A stretch of 64,000 nt of DNA from Virgibacillus sp. NKC19-16. GTDB lineage: Bacteria > Bacillota > Bacilli > Bacillales > Amphibacillaceae. A model generated the notes under the pieces. That model did not search any database. It was not told the origin of the DNA and worked only from the letters and a program-made list of their open reading frames with translations. Below, piece by piece: positions 45,470 through 54,026 of the stretch. Within the stretch, counting starts at the first letter, position 1; each line of letters begins with the position of its first letter. The position numbers and the translations under genes were made by a program. The stretch spans positions 1,298,001 through 1,362,000 of the forward strand of contig NZ_CP074373.1 in assembly GCF_021560035.1 (NCBI RefSeq), read 5' to 3'.

Positions 45470-46162
45470 TTAAAAAAATTCGTCTTCCAATGCTTCTATA
45501 TCCAAAATCATAAAGCCGGCTTTATCTGTCGTGAGGCAATTTTTCTTCTTAAGCATAGTTAATGTACGGCTTACCGTTTCACGGCTGGATCCGATCATAT
45601 TTGCTAATTCCTTATTGGTGAAGCGTGTGGTGACACGAATTTGACCTTTATTTGTTTCCTTTCCATAATTTTTGGATAAGCGCAATAAGAGCAGAATAAT
45701 TTGCTCGTAGGTGTTACGTAAAATCTTCTCCTCAAGGCGACTCTGTAAATCAACAATGATATCTCCTAACACACGCAATAATTTTACAGTAATTTCCGGA
45801 TGTGTCATAAGGAAATTTTCAAACGAATGAATCGGGATATAGATTAGCGTCGCTTCTTCTAAAACTTCTGCATGCGCAGGATAGTCATCCTGTCTAAAAA
45901 AGCCTTGATGTGGGAACATATCGCCAGGCTGCAAGACATTTACGATTTGCTCTCGCCCCTGAAAATCTGTTTTATATATTTTTATTTTACCTTGATGTAT
46001 AAAATAAACATTCGTTAATGGATCACCTTGCATGAATATATGAGTTTTTTGCCGGTATATTCGATTTTTGGCTAAATTAACAATCGGTTCCATTTCAAAG
46101 TCTGTCAGATCTTTGAACATAGAAAACCGTTGTAAAAGCTCCTGAACAGTATGTGTTCTCAT
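45470..46162 (-). CDS. Crp/Fnr family transcription regulator
   Basis: 230 residues: an N-terminal cyclic-nucleotide-type sensor barrel (FMQGDPLTNVYFIHQGKIKIYK, LQPGDMFPHQGFF) and a C-terminal helix-turn-helix (FTNKELANMIGSSRETVSRTLTMLKKK). The recognition helix SSRETVSR has the E--SR core of Fnr/Crp proteins that read TGTGA half-sites. No N-terminal cysteine cluster is present, so it is not an iron-sulfur Fnr. ATG at MRTHTV with GGAAAGGAG; upstream Met codons lack one. It is divergent from the DUF2249/radical SAM operon and has a TG-extended -10 TATAAT at 46206-46211. Confidence 0.88.
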   Translation of the reverse strand: MRTHTVQELLQRFSMFKDLTDFEMEPIVNLAKNRIYRQKTHIFMQGDPLTNVYFIHQGKIKIYKTDFQGREQIVNVLQPGDMFPHQGFFRQDDYPAHAEVLEEATLIYIPIHSFENFLMTHPEITVKLLRVLGDIIVDLQSRLEEKILRNTYEQIILLLLRLSKNYGKETNKGQIRVTTRFTNKELANMIGSSRETVSRTLTMLKKKNCLTTDKAGFMILDIEALEDEFF

Positions 46163-46205
46163 TTGAAAGCTCCTTTCCATTAGGAAACTACAACTTTCTA
46201 CTACC

Positions 46206-46211
46206 ATTATA
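46206..46211 (-). promoter_or_regulatory. Predicted extended -10 of the Crp/Fnr gene
   Basis: Minus-strand TGGTATAAT, an extended -10 element, about 45 bases before the start codon. No clear -35. Confidence 0.5.
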
Positions 46212-46261
46212 CCATTCCTGAACCTACAATATCGGCAAAAATGTGACAACTTTTCAATTGC

Positions 46262-46275
46262 GTGATGAAAATCAT
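46262..46275. promoter_or_regulatory. FNR-box-like site TGAT-N4-ATCA
   Basis: GTGAT-GAAA-ATCAT: both TGAT and ATCA cores of an FNR/ANR box with four bases between. It sits between the two divergent promoters, about 22 bases upstream of the TGTG-N8-CACA site. Confidence 0.45.
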
Positions 46276-46282
46276 GTTTAAC

Positions 46283-46298
46283 TGTGTTTTAACGCACA
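46283..46298 (+). promoter_or_regulatory. Crp/Fnr-type site upstream of the DUF2249/radical SAM operon
   Basis: TGTGTTTTAACGCACA, a 16-base imperfect palindrome of the TGTGA-N6-TCACA type. Its centre is 34.5 bases from the end of the -10 box TATAAT at 46320-46325, the same spacing as at the oxidase operon. Confidence 0.6.
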
Positions 46299-46319
46299 TC
46301 TAATTGATGACACAGAACT

Positions 46320-46325
46320 TATAAT
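46320..46325 (+). promoter_or_regulatory. Predicted -10 box of the DUF2249/radical SAM operon
   Basis: TATAAT 44 bases before the DUF2249 start; the -35 position is occupied by the Crp/Fnr-type site. Confidence 0.5.
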
Positions 46326-46368
46326 ATATGTCAGTACCACAACTTGAGACGACTGGGAGGTAATTAGT

Positions 46369-46617
46369 ATGAATCACATAGAATATACAGTGAAGCTGCA
46401 TGCACCTGAATTAGAGGCTAAAATTAGACATGCGCGCATATTGGAGGTTTTCGATGAATTAAAAGCAGGGCAATTAATGGAGCTTACAAACGATCATGAC
46501 CCAAAGCCGCTTCACTATCAATTTATGATGGAGAGAGAAGGCATGTTTTCCTGGGAATACGCAGAAGAAGGGCCAACGCTCTGGCGTGTGACTATCGGGA
46601 AAAATAACCATATGTAA
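46369..46617 (+). CDS. DUF2249 family protein
   Basis: 82-residue protein with the family pattern LHAPELEAKIRHARILEVFD, then LTNDHDPKPLHYQF and WEYAEEGPTLWRV. The conserved His/Asp residues suggest metal or redox binding. DUF2249 genes often occur near denitrification and nitric oxide genes. GGGAGG precedes the ATG. It is first in an operon with the radical SAM gene 46 bases downstream. Confidence 0.88.
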   Translation: MNHIEYTVKLHAPELEAKIRHARILEVFDELKAGQLMELTNDHDPKPLHYQFMMEREGMFSWEYAEEGPTLWRVTIGKNNHM

Positions 46618-46663
46618 TGGAATCGTATTACGATGAAGAAAGATTTTTAAGAGGAGGGAAACG

Positions 46664-47800
46664 ATGTTTTCTCGAGATTATAATGAAAATCCGTTTATTG
46701 TTATTTGGGAATTAACTCGAGCTTGCCAATTAAAATGCCTGCATTGTCGTGCAGAGGCACAACATCATCGGCATCCACTGGAATTAACATTTGAAGAAGG
46801 TAAAAAGCTGATTGATGATATCTATGAAATGGATAATCCAATGCTTGTATTTACAGGTGGGGATCCACTTGAGCGACCGGATGTTTTTGATATAACTGAA
46901 TATGCTGTTCAAAAAGGCGTGCGTGTATCGATGACACCATCAGCTACACCTAATGTAACTAAAGAAGCAATGCAAAAAGCAAAAGATGTAGGACTGGCAA
47001 GATGGGCGTTCAGTATTGATGGTCATTGTAAGGAAGTCCATGATCATTTCCGCGGAACAGAAGGCTCATTTGATTTAACAATGAATGCGATAAACTATTT
47101 AAATGAACTGGAAATGCCACTGCAAATCAACACCGTTATCTCCGCCTATAATTATGAATACTTAGATGAAATGGCTGAAATGGTGGAAAATCTTAATTGC
47201 GTGCTATGGAGTGTATTTTTCCTTGTTCCAACAGGGAGAGGAAAGGAATCTGACATGATCTCCCCGGCAGAACATGAACGTGTCTTGCGCTGGCTGTATA
47301 AGTTGTCCAAACGTGTACCATTTGATATAAAAACAACTGCTGCACAACATTATCGTCGTGTTGTTATACAAGGTAAAATACGGAAGAGTAAAGGAAAAAG
47401 TGATAAGGAGCATATTTTCTATGAAGATGCATTAATGAGTGGAAAAACCGGTCAAATTGGTGGATTAGGTCGTGCACCTAAAGGGGTAAACGATGGGAAT
47501 GGGTTTGTTTTCATTTCACATACCGGTGATGTCCTGCCGAGTGGTCTCCTGCCAATTAAAGCAGGGAATATCCGCCAAACGCCACTAGCAACCATTTACC
47601 GCGAATCAGAGGTTTTCCAAAATTTACGCAATCCGGATAAATATAAAGGAAAATGCGGGATATGTGAATTTCGCCATGTATGTGGTGGTTCTCGCTCCAG
47701 AGCATACAATGTTACAGGAGATTACATGGAAAGCGAACCCTATTGTGTCTATATTCCAAAAGCAATGCGACAGAAGAAAAAGGTAAAGGAGACAAAATAA
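46664..47800 (+). CDS. Radical SAM/SPASM protein, AhbD/NirJ-like
   Basis: 378-residue radical SAM enzyme. The 4Fe-4S/SAM motif CQLKCLHC is near residue 20, GGDP near 66, and a C-terminal SPASM set CGICEFRHVCGGSRSRAYN...GDYMESEPYC. That last stretch closely recalls AhbD and NirJ, which decarboxylate propionates of heme precursors without oxygen. Function here is therefore inferred as tetrapyrrole side-chain chemistry, possibly Fe-coproporphyrin III to heme, but peptide modification is possible for SPASM enzymes. GAGGAGGG precedes the ATG. Confidence 0.82.
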   Translation: MFSRDYNENPFIVIWELTRACQLKCLHCRAEAQHHRHPLELTFEEGKKLIDDIYEMDNPMLVFTGGDPLERPDVFDITEYAVQKGVRVSMTPSATPNVTKEAMQKAKDVGLARWAFSIDGHCKEVHDHFRGTEGSFDLTMNAINYLNELEMPLQINTVISAYNYEYLDEMAEMVENLNCVLWSVFFLVPTGRGKESDMISPAEHERVLRWLYKLSKRVPFDIKTTAAQHYRRVVIQGKIRKSKGKSDKEHIFYEDALMSGKTGQIGGLGRAPKGVNDGNGFVFISHTGDVLPSGLLPIKAGNIRQTPLATIYRESEVFQNLRNPDKYKGKCGICEFRHVCGGSRSRAYNVTGDYMESEPYCVYIPKAMRQKKKVKETK

Positions 47801-47843
47801 AAAGACTTCTGGCATCCTTAGTTAATGATGCCAGAAGTCTTTT
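47801..47843. terminator. Bidirectional terminator, radical SAM gene / uppP
   Basis: AAAGACTTCTGGCATC / GATGCCAGAAGTCTTT, a 16-base perfect stem between convergent genes. Confidence 0.92.
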
Positions 47844-47848
47844 ACGCA

Positions 47849-48670
47849 TTATAAAAATAAAATCACAAGTACACCTACAATTACGCAATAATACGAGAAA
47901 TACGCCAGGTTTCCCTTAGCCATTATATTCATAAACCATTTTAACGCGAAGTATGTTGCTATAAATGCAGCTATAAATGCGATTAAATTCGGAATCAGCA
48001 GTGCCTCGAATTCGGGTGTACCAATAAAATCGGGGACTTCCAGTATTGTTGTCCCTAGGCTTACCGGAATATACAAAAGGAAAGAAAAACGGAGTGCAGT
48101 TTCTTGTTTCATCCCGACAAGCATGGATGCAACAATGGAAGCACCAGATCGGCTGATACCCGGAGTAACAGCGATTGCTTGGGCAAAACCAACAATCACC
48201 GCATCTTTTACAGTTAAATCCCCGTCTCTTTTTCTCCCTCTTAAATTACGGATTACCCATATAGCTACAGCCGTAATTAGTAATGTAACCCCGACAACAT
48301 TGGTTCCACTGAGCGCATCGCCAATCATGTCGCCAAATAATAAACCGATGACGCCGACAGGGATTGTCGCAATCACAAGGTAAATAATAAATTGAAAATC
48401 ACTTTTGGCAGCTTCCTCTTTTTTTATCAGGTACCGAAAAGCGTTTATCGTTAACCGGATAATGTCGTTTCGATAGATTATTAGAACCGCAAGAAGGGAC
48501 GCGAAGTTAACGAATATCTCAAAGGAAAGTCCTTCAGCCTCGATGCCGAATAAATTACGAAAGATGATGATATGTCCACTCGAGGAAATAGGGATCGGCT
48601 CTGTAATACCTTGTACCAACCCTAATATTAAATATTGTATTAACGTCCAAAGTTCTGTCATTGTTTCCAT
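47849..48670 (-). CDS. uppP: Undecaprenyl-diphosphatase UppP (BacA)
   Basis: 273-residue membrane enzyme that recycles undecaprenyl pyrophosphate for cell-wall synthesis and gives bacitracin tolerance. The two BacA motifs are seen: [14 protein letters not shown] and [10 protein letters not shown]. Seven to eight hydrophobic segments. GGAGG lies ten bases before the ATG. Confidence 0.93.
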   Translation of the reverse strand: METMTELWTLIQYLILGLVQGITEPIPISSSGHIIIFRNLFGIEAEGLSFEIFVNFASLLAVLIIYRNDIIRLTINAFRYLIKKEEAAKSDFQFIIYLVIATIPVGVIGLLFGDMIGDALSGTNVVGVTLLITAVAIWVIRNLRGRKRDGDLTVKDAVIVGFAQAIAVTPGISRSGASIVASMLVGMKQETALRFSFLLYIPVSLGTTILEVPDFIGTPEFEALLIPNLIAFIAAFIATYFALKWFMNIMAKGNLAYFSYYCVIVGVLVILFL

Positions 48671-48766
48671 TCTATAATATCCTCCTAAAGGTCACTCATT
48701 TTCATACACAACAAGTCACCATCTGCCATTTAGTTGAATAGTCTAGATGGTGAGGAGGCTGAAAAG

Positions 48767-49117
48767 ATGAATATGAATAACGATTATAATCATATATATG
48801 AATTATGTAAAAGTCATATGCATTCCTATGTGCTTGCTGAAATGGTTGACGCTACAAAAGTAGATGGTATTGTTACAGGATTGGATACTGAATATGTTTA
48901 TATTGCTGTACCTATAGGTAATGGTGAACCAGCACATGACCATCACCATCATCATGATAAAGACCACCGCTTTGGTTATGGCTTTAGCTATGGATATCCG
49001 GGTTATGGTTACCCGGGCTATGGATATGCAGGATATGGCAGGCCACCAAGAAGGTTTAATAGACTCGTATTGCCACTTGCTGCACTTACTGCATTAAGTG
49101 TATTACCATGGTATTAA
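48767..49117 (+). CDS. Small protein with His-rich and Gly-Tyr-Pro repeats
   Basis: 116 residues. A folded-looking N-terminal part (HIYELCKSHMHSYVLAEMVDATKVDGIVTGL) is followed by a run HDHHHHHDKDH, repeats of YPGYG, and a hydrophobic C-terminal helix ending LPWY. Similar low-complexity proteins occur in Bacilli with surface or spore-coat roles, unproven here. GAGGAGG seven bases before the ATG sets the start, 11 codons into the open frame. Confidence 0.75.
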   Translation: MNMNNDYNHIYELCKSHMHSYVLAEMVDATKVDGIVTGLDTEYVYIAVPIGNGEPAHDHHHHHDKDHRFGYGFSYGYPGYGYPGYGYAGYGRPPRRFNRLVLPLAALTALSVLPWY

Positions 49118-49148
49118 AACGTTAGAAAAACAGCTTAAAACGAAAGGG

Positions 49149-49173
49149 AACCCTTGCCAATCGACCGTGTAGG
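49149..49173. terminator. Bidirectional terminator
   Basis: CCCTTGCC / GGCAAGGG stem between convergent genes; T-containing tails. Confidence 0.7.
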
Positions 49174-49191
49174 CAAGGGTTTATTATCCTT

Positions 49192-49374
49192 TTACTCTTC
49201 TTTTCTTTCCGGTAATATAAATTCAGCTAAAACAATTGCTGCTACTGCAAAGATACCCGCTAGAATGAGGACTTCTGTAAAGACAAATGGCTCACCGGCC
49301 ATACTTGTTAAAACATAGGAAGCAACAGTACCAATTGCCAGCGCCCAAAATATTGTCATTATGTAGCGCATCAT
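49192..49374 (-). CDS. yjzD: YjzD-like (DUF2929) membrane protein
   Basis: 60-residue protein with two membrane helices and an acidic tail, starting MMRYIMTIFWA. Matches DUF2929/YjzD, which lies in the same argF-fabH neighbourhood of B. subtilis. Start chosen after GGGGTG; the open frame begins two codons earlier with GTG. Function unknown. Confidence 0.7.
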   Translation of the reverse strand: MMRYIMTIFWALAIGTVASYVLTSMAGEPFVFTEVLILAGIFAVAAIVLAEFILPERKEE

Positions 49375-49498
49375 TAACACCCCGTTTTTTAAAAAATATA
49401 AGATTCCCTACATTTAATTTGATCCATCCTAATATAGTTTATCAAAAGAACGTATAAAGTTAAAGTATTTATTTAAATTTACATATAGGGGGATAACT

Positions 49499-50095
49499 AT
49501 GTCTATTTTAGTAGATAACTGTAATCATTGGATTGGATTCCATATTGTAGACGAGTTGCTTGAGAATAGTTATACAGTTGATGGGATCGGTGATGAAGAT
49601 AGCGTCCTTGCGATGTTCTTGGGAAGAAATAGCTCATTTAATTTTGTAAAACCGGATGTAAAGAAACATTATGACACTGCAATTATTATTGGTGATCAGA
49701 GCAATACAGGGATTAAATCAGGGCAATCATTAATTATTAATCCGGTACTTGTGGACAGAGTTGAAAATAGGGTGGAAATTAATGTCCCATTACTTTTTGG
49801 CGAATGGATGCCAATGAATGAAAAAGGTTTTTATTATAATAACACATTTATTACATTTGATTCCGATTTTTTTCAAACAGAAGCTATCTATATTAAAGAT
49901 TTTACGAAAGGATTAATGCAATGGTTAAAAATGAAGGAACTTCCATCAACTCTAGAGGTCCGATCAGAAAAAAATAAAGATAATCAGCATGTTAAACTTG
50001 AAAATGCTGTCTATATTCGTGACAATAGACCTATGGAAGAAAAAGTAAAAAGTGTATTGGAACATTATTATTTATACAAAAAATTTTATAAATGA
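49499..50095 (+). CDS. yjaV: YjaV-like protein of unknown function
   Basis: 198-residue soluble protein. The start SILVDNCNHWIGFHIVDELLENSYTVDG looks like the first beta-alpha-beta of a nucleotide-sugar epimerase-type Rossmann fold, but the glycine motif is missing. Position before med matches yjaV of B. subtilis. GGGGGA precedes the ATG. No function known. Confidence 0.65.
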   Translation: MSILVDNCNHWIGFHIVDELLENSYTVDGIGDEDSVLAMFLGRNSSFNFVKPDVKKHYDTAIIIGDQSNTGIKSGQSLIINPVLVDRVENRVEINVPLLFGEWMPMNEKGFYYNNTFITFDSDFFQTEAIYIKDFTKGLMQWLKMKELPSTLEVRSEKNKDNQHVKLENAVYIRDNRPMEEKVKSVLEHYYLYKKFYK

Positions 50096-50183
50096 CTTTT
50101 ATATGAAAACGGACTTAATTGATGTATACTTTTTAAATCGATAAAACAAGTGTAATTGTTAGACTTGGATTGGAGTTTGCGCA

Positions 50184-51146
50184 ATGCTGAAAAAGATGAT
50201 TAGCCTATTTACAGTAACCTTTGTACTGATCATATTATCAGGCTGCAGTGACTATTTTGATACTGGACAAATTCAAAATGTTGGTATGCTTGTGGATAGT
50301 TCTATAGATAATCAAGCATGGGCGGAAAAAGGATACGAAGGATTACAGAACATTGGAGAGAAGTATGAAGTAGATGTATCCTATGAGGAAAATGTAACAA
50401 CAGAGCAAGAAACCATGGAAGCAGTAGATACGTTCGTGGAGGATGGTGTGAATCTTATATTTGGACACAGCAATATTTATGGGGCACACTTTGCGAATAT
50501 AGCTTCAACGTATCCGGATGTGCATTTTGTTTATTTTAATGGTGGGTATGTTGATGAAAATGTTACCAGTTTGAATTTCGATTCACATGCGATGGGTTTT
50601 TTTGCTGGTATGGTAGCAGGTGAGATGACAGAGACAGACCAGATTGGAATGATAGCCGATTACGAATGGCAGCCGGAAATTGAAGGTTTTTATGAAGGGG
50701 TGAATTATCAAAATCCCGCAGCTGAGGTACAAGTAGATTTCAACAGTGATTGGAATGATACAAATACCGCTCCGGAAATATATGGAGAGATGCGCGATGA
50801 TGAGGTGGATATATTTTACCCAACAGGAGATGCATATAGCACCGATATCATTGAACAAGCCGAAGAAGATGGTTTATATGCTATTGGATATGTATCGGAT
50901 CAGTCAGAAATAGCGGAATCGACTGTTTTGACAAGCACAGTTCAACATGTTGATAAGTTGTACGAGTTAGTAGCTGAAGAATTTAATGCAGAGTCACTTG
51001 GTGGAAGTATTATGACATTTGATTTTCAGGATGAATTAATTTCACTGGGGCAGTTTAGTCCGGATGTTCCTGAATATTTTCAGAACGAAGTGAAAGAAGC
51101 GGTCGAAGAATATGTGAATAATGGCTTGTTACCCAACCAATCGTAA
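50184..51146 (+). CDS. med: BMP-family lipoprotein Med (positive regulator of comK)
   Basis: 320-residue lipoprotein with lipobox LSGC (Cys about residue 21) and a Bmp/periplasmic-binding fold (VGMLVDSSIDNQAWAEKGYEGL; AIGYVSDQSE). Position ahead of fabHF identifies Med, which in B. subtilis raises comK expression. TTGGAG precedes the ATG. The comZ gene that normally follows is absent: a terminator starts at the stop codon and fabH begins ~115 bases on. Confidence 0.83.
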   Translation: MLKKMISLFTVTFVLIILSGCSDYFDTGQIQNVGMLVDSSIDNQAWAEKGYEGLQNIGEKYEVDVSYEENVTTEQETMEAVDTFVEDGVNLIFGHSNIYGAHFANIASTYPDVHFVYFNGGYVDENVTSLNFDSHAMGFFAGMVAGEMTETDQIGMIADYEWQPEIEGFYEGVNYQNPAAEVQVDFNSDWNDTNTAPEIYGEMRDDEVDIFYPTGDAYSTDIIEQAEEDGLYAIGYVSDQSEIAESTVLTSTVQHVDKLYELVAEEFNAESLGGSIMTFDFQDELISLGQFSPDVPEYFQNEVKEAVEEYVNNGLLPNQS

Positions 51147-51175
51147 AACTGATGCATATACATCAGTTTTTTTCT
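51145..51175 (+). terminator. Terminator of med
   Basis: AAAACTGATG / CATCAGTTTT with a six-base loop and T-run; the left arm overlaps the med stop codon. Confidence 0.85.
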
Positions 51176-51201
51176 TGCTATATTTAAAGATATACATTAA
51201 T

Positions 51202-51220
51202 ATTAGTACCAAGTCATAAT
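51202..51220 (+). promoter_or_regulatory. FapR-like operator upstream of fabH
   Basis: ATTAGTACC is an exact FapR half-site; the opposite half (AGTCATAAT) is degenerate. It overlaps a possible -10 (CATAAT), 41 bases before the fabH ATG, the usual place for FapR operators. Confidence 0.5.
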
Positions 51221-51260
51221 AATTACTAATAATATTTTAATGTATAAAGGGGATGCAAAT

Positions 51261-52199
51261 ATGAGCGTTGGTGTACTCGGAACAGGTCATTACGTGCCGC
51301 CTAAAGTTGTTACAAACAAAGATTTGGAAAAGATTGTGGATACAAGTGATGAATGGATTCGCAGCCGAACCGGGATAGAAGAAAGAAGAATTGCCGATGA
51401 TGATACAGATACGTCGGATATGTCTTTTTTTGCTGCACAAAACGCGTTAGAGGAAGCAAATGTAAAAGTAGAGGATATCGACCTTATTTTAGTTGCAACA
51501 GTAACACCGGATACGCCTTTTCCATCTGTTTCCTGTATCGTGCAGGATAGGCTAGGAGCTAGGAAAGCAGCAGCAATGGATATAAGTGCTGCTTGTTCAG
51601 GATTTATGTATGGAATGGTTACTGCCAAACAATTTGTTGAAACAAACGTATATAAAAATGTACTGGTAATCGGTGTTGAAAAGCTATCCAAAATAACAGA
51701 CTGGTCTGACCGCAATACCTGTGTGTTATTTGGTGATGGAGCCGGTGCTGCGGTTATTGGTGAAGTTGCAGAAGGAAAAGGTATTTTATCATTTGAACTT
51801 GGTGCAGATGGCAGTGGCGGCAAACAGTTATATCAGGATGAAAATGACCATCTTCAAATGAATGGCAGGGAAGTTTTTAAATTTGCTGTAAGACAAATGC
51901 CTGAATCATCGGTAAATGTAATCGAGAAAATAGGTTATAATGAATCGGACGTGGATTATTTAATCCCACATCAAGCAAATATACGTATTATGGAAGCAGC
52001 AAGAGAGAGACTTGGAATTTCTGAAGACAAAATGGCAGATTCTGTAAAAAGGTATGGAAATAATTCATCTGCTTCGATCCCAATTGCCTTATCAGAAGCT
52101 GTTAAAGATGGTAAAATAAAAGATAATGATTTAATTGTGTTAGTCGGTTTCGGTGGTGGATTAACATGGGGAGCAATAGCGCTAAAGTGGGGAAAATAA
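51261..52199 (+). CDS. fabH: Beta-ketoacyl-ACP synthase III
   Basis: Condenses acyl-CoA with malonyl-ACP to start fatty-acid synthesis. Catalytic Cys in [12 protein letters not shown], His in [11 protein letters not shown] and Asn in [11 protein letters not shown]. 312 residues. ATG after AAGGGG gives [14 protein letters not shown]; an upstream Met seven codons earlier would swallow the ribosome site. Forms an operon with fabF. Confidence 0.95.
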   Translation: MSVGVLGTGHYVPPKVVTNKDLEKIVDTSDEWIRSRTGIEERRIADDDTDTSDMSFFAAQNALEEANVKVEDIDLILVATVTPDTPFPSVSCIVQDRLGARKAAAMDISAACSGFMYGMVTAKQFVETNVYKNVLVIGVEKLSKITDWSDRNTCVLFGDGAGAAVIGEVAEGKGILSFELGADGSGGKQLYQDENDHLQMNGREVFKFAVRQMPESSVNVIEKIGYNESDVDYLIPHQANIRIMEAARERLGISEDKMADSVKRYGNNSSASIPIALSEAVKDGKIKDNDLIVLVGFGGGLTWGAIALKWGK

Positions 52200-52229
52200 G
52201 TTAACAATTGTGATAGGGAGGAATACCTT

Positions 52230-53468
52230 ATGAATGATAGAAGAGTAGTTATAACAGGACTAGGAGTAGTGACACCACTAGGTAATGATGTCAAAACAAT
52301 GTGGGATAGTATTGTAGCTGGGAAATCTGGTGTTGATTTTGTCACAAAGGTCAACAGAGAAGAATTCCCCGCACAAATTGCTGCAGAAGTGAAGGATTTT
52401 GATCCAATAAATTATATGGAAAAAAAGGAAGCCAGAAAGATGGATCCATTTGCACAATATGCTGTAGCTGCTGCAAAGATGGCAGTAGAAGATGCAAATT
52501 TAACCATTGATGAGGATAACGCGGACCGCGTTGGTGTTTGGATTGGTTCCGGAATTGGCGGTATGAAGACATATGAAGAGCAACATTCAAAATTTAATGA
52601 AAAAGGCTATAAACGTGTGAGTCCTTTTTTCGTTCCAATGATGATCCCCGATATGGCTGCAGGTCAAGTTTCCATTCAATTAGGAGCAAAGGGGATTAAT
52701 TCTTGCAGTGTCACAGCATGTGCGTCTGGCGCCAATTCGATTGGAGATGCCTTCAAAGCAGTGCAGCGTGGTGATGTGGACTACATGATCGCAGGAGGGA
52801 CAGAAGCACCAATTTCCAATATGGCATTTGCTGGTTTTTCTTCAGCAAAAGCATTGTCCCTAAGTGAAAATCCTAAAGCAGCAAGCCGTCCCTTTGATAA
52901 AAATCGCGATGGTTTTGTAATGGGAGAAGGTTCCGGGTTGTTAATCCTTGAAACATTGGAAACGGCTCTAGAACGCGGCGCACATATTTATGGCGAAATT
53001 GTTGGATATGGTGCAACAGGGGACGCCTATCATATTACAGCCCCAGCGGAGAATGGAGAAGGGGCCGCCCGTGCCATGCAGCATGCCATTGATGATGCAG
53101 GTATGTCGCCTGAAGATGTCGATTATATTAATGCACATGGTACAAGCACTGCTCTCAATGATAAATTTGAAACAGTTGCGATAAAAAACGTTTTCGGGAA
53201 ACACGCTAATAAGTTACCAGTCTCTTCAACGAAATCGATGACAGGCCATTTACTTGGTGCTGGTGGTAGTGTAGAAGCTGTTATCTCCATAAAAGCGATG
53301 GAAGAAAGCATAATTCCTGCAACCATCAATTACGAAACCCCGGATGAGGATTGTGATCTTGATTACGTGCCAAATGAAGCAAGAAAACAAGATGTAGATG
53401 TTGTTGTCAGCAATTCGTTCGGCTTTGGCGGGCATAATGTTTCCTTGGTTTTTAAAAAATATGAATAA
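52230..53468 (+). CDS. fabF: Beta-ketoacyl-ACP synthase II
   Basis: 412-residue elongating condensing enzyme. Active-site Cys in [16 protein letters not shown], His pair in [11 protein letters not shown] and [20 protein letters not shown] precedes the ATG. Second gene of the fabHF operon, under the same probable FapR control. Confidence 0.96.
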   Translation: MNDRRVVITGLGVVTPLGNDVKTMWDSIVAGKSGVDFVTKVNREEFPAQIAAEVKDFDPINYMEKKEARKMDPFAQYAVAAAKMAVEDANLTIDEDNADRVGVWIGSGIGGMKTYEEQHSKFNEKGYKRVSPFFVPMMIPDMAAGQVSIQLGAKGINSCSVTACASGANSIGDAFKAVQRGDVDYMIAGGTEAPISNMAFAGFSSAKALSLSENPKAASRPFDKNRDGFVMGEGSGLLILETLETALERGAHIYGEIVGYGATGDAYHITAPAENGEGAARAMQHAIDDAGMSPEDVDYINAHGTSTALNDKFETVAIKNVFGKHANKLPVSSTKSMTGHLLGAGGSVEAVISIKAMEESIIPATINYETPDEDCDLDYVPNEARKQDVDVVVSNSFGFGGHNVSLVFKKYE

Positions 53469-53477
53469 GTGATAGGT

Positions 53478-53512
53478 GAAACTGGGCTGAGTAGGCTCGG
53501 TTTCTTTTTTTG
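53478..53512 (+). terminator. Terminator of fabHF
   Basis: GAAACTGGGCT / GGCTCGGTTTC hairpin with G-U pairs, followed by six T. The remaining 53513-53742 spacer shows no gene. Confidence 0.75.
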
Positions 53513-53742
53513 ACAAATAAGCCGTAATTCCAAAGCATAAGTGCTTCTAAGAAAGCACAGAACGCCTTCATAAGAACCCCTTTAATAAAAGGCAAGTATT
53601 TCTAAAGTGGAATACCGAATCAAGCCCCATCCGAACCACCGCTAAAGCTCAAGCACTAGTAAAATCAGCCAACCATTCATTTATTTGTTTGTACAAGCAT
53701 AAATTAGAATAATAGATAAGGACAAGCAAGGCGGGGATTAAA

Positions 53743-53949
53743 ATGGGTTATGTATTTTTATTTTTAATAGGCTTTGGGATGGCTGTTGCTGGAGGCGTAA
53801 CCATTATTGCATACATGAACTTACTGCCAGCGGGATTAACATGGGCGGATTACTTTATTTTTGTAGGAGGCAGAATAGAATGTTATTTTCTGCTGATTGG
53901 ATTTTTAATTATGGCGTTCGTGATTTATCGTATGCCAAACAACCTTTAA
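53743..53949 (+). CDS. Small two-helix membrane protein (68 aa)
   Basis: 68 residues with two hydrophobic segments (about 4-26 and 46-63) and the conserved-looking NLLPAGLTWADYFIFVGGRIECY between. GCGGGGA precedes the ATG. It lies where B. subtilis has yjaZ and app genes but is unrelated to them. Family not recognised. Confidence 0.6.
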   Translation: MGYVFLFLIGFGMAVAGGVTIIAYMNLLPAGLTWADYFIFVGGRIECYFLLIGFLIMAFVIYRMPNNL

Positions 53950-54026
53950 TCTCATTTCATTCGAATACTTTTTTGAAATAATGGTCATAATGTATGGTAA
54001 GTTCAGTTAAAAAGTGAGGGTTGTTT

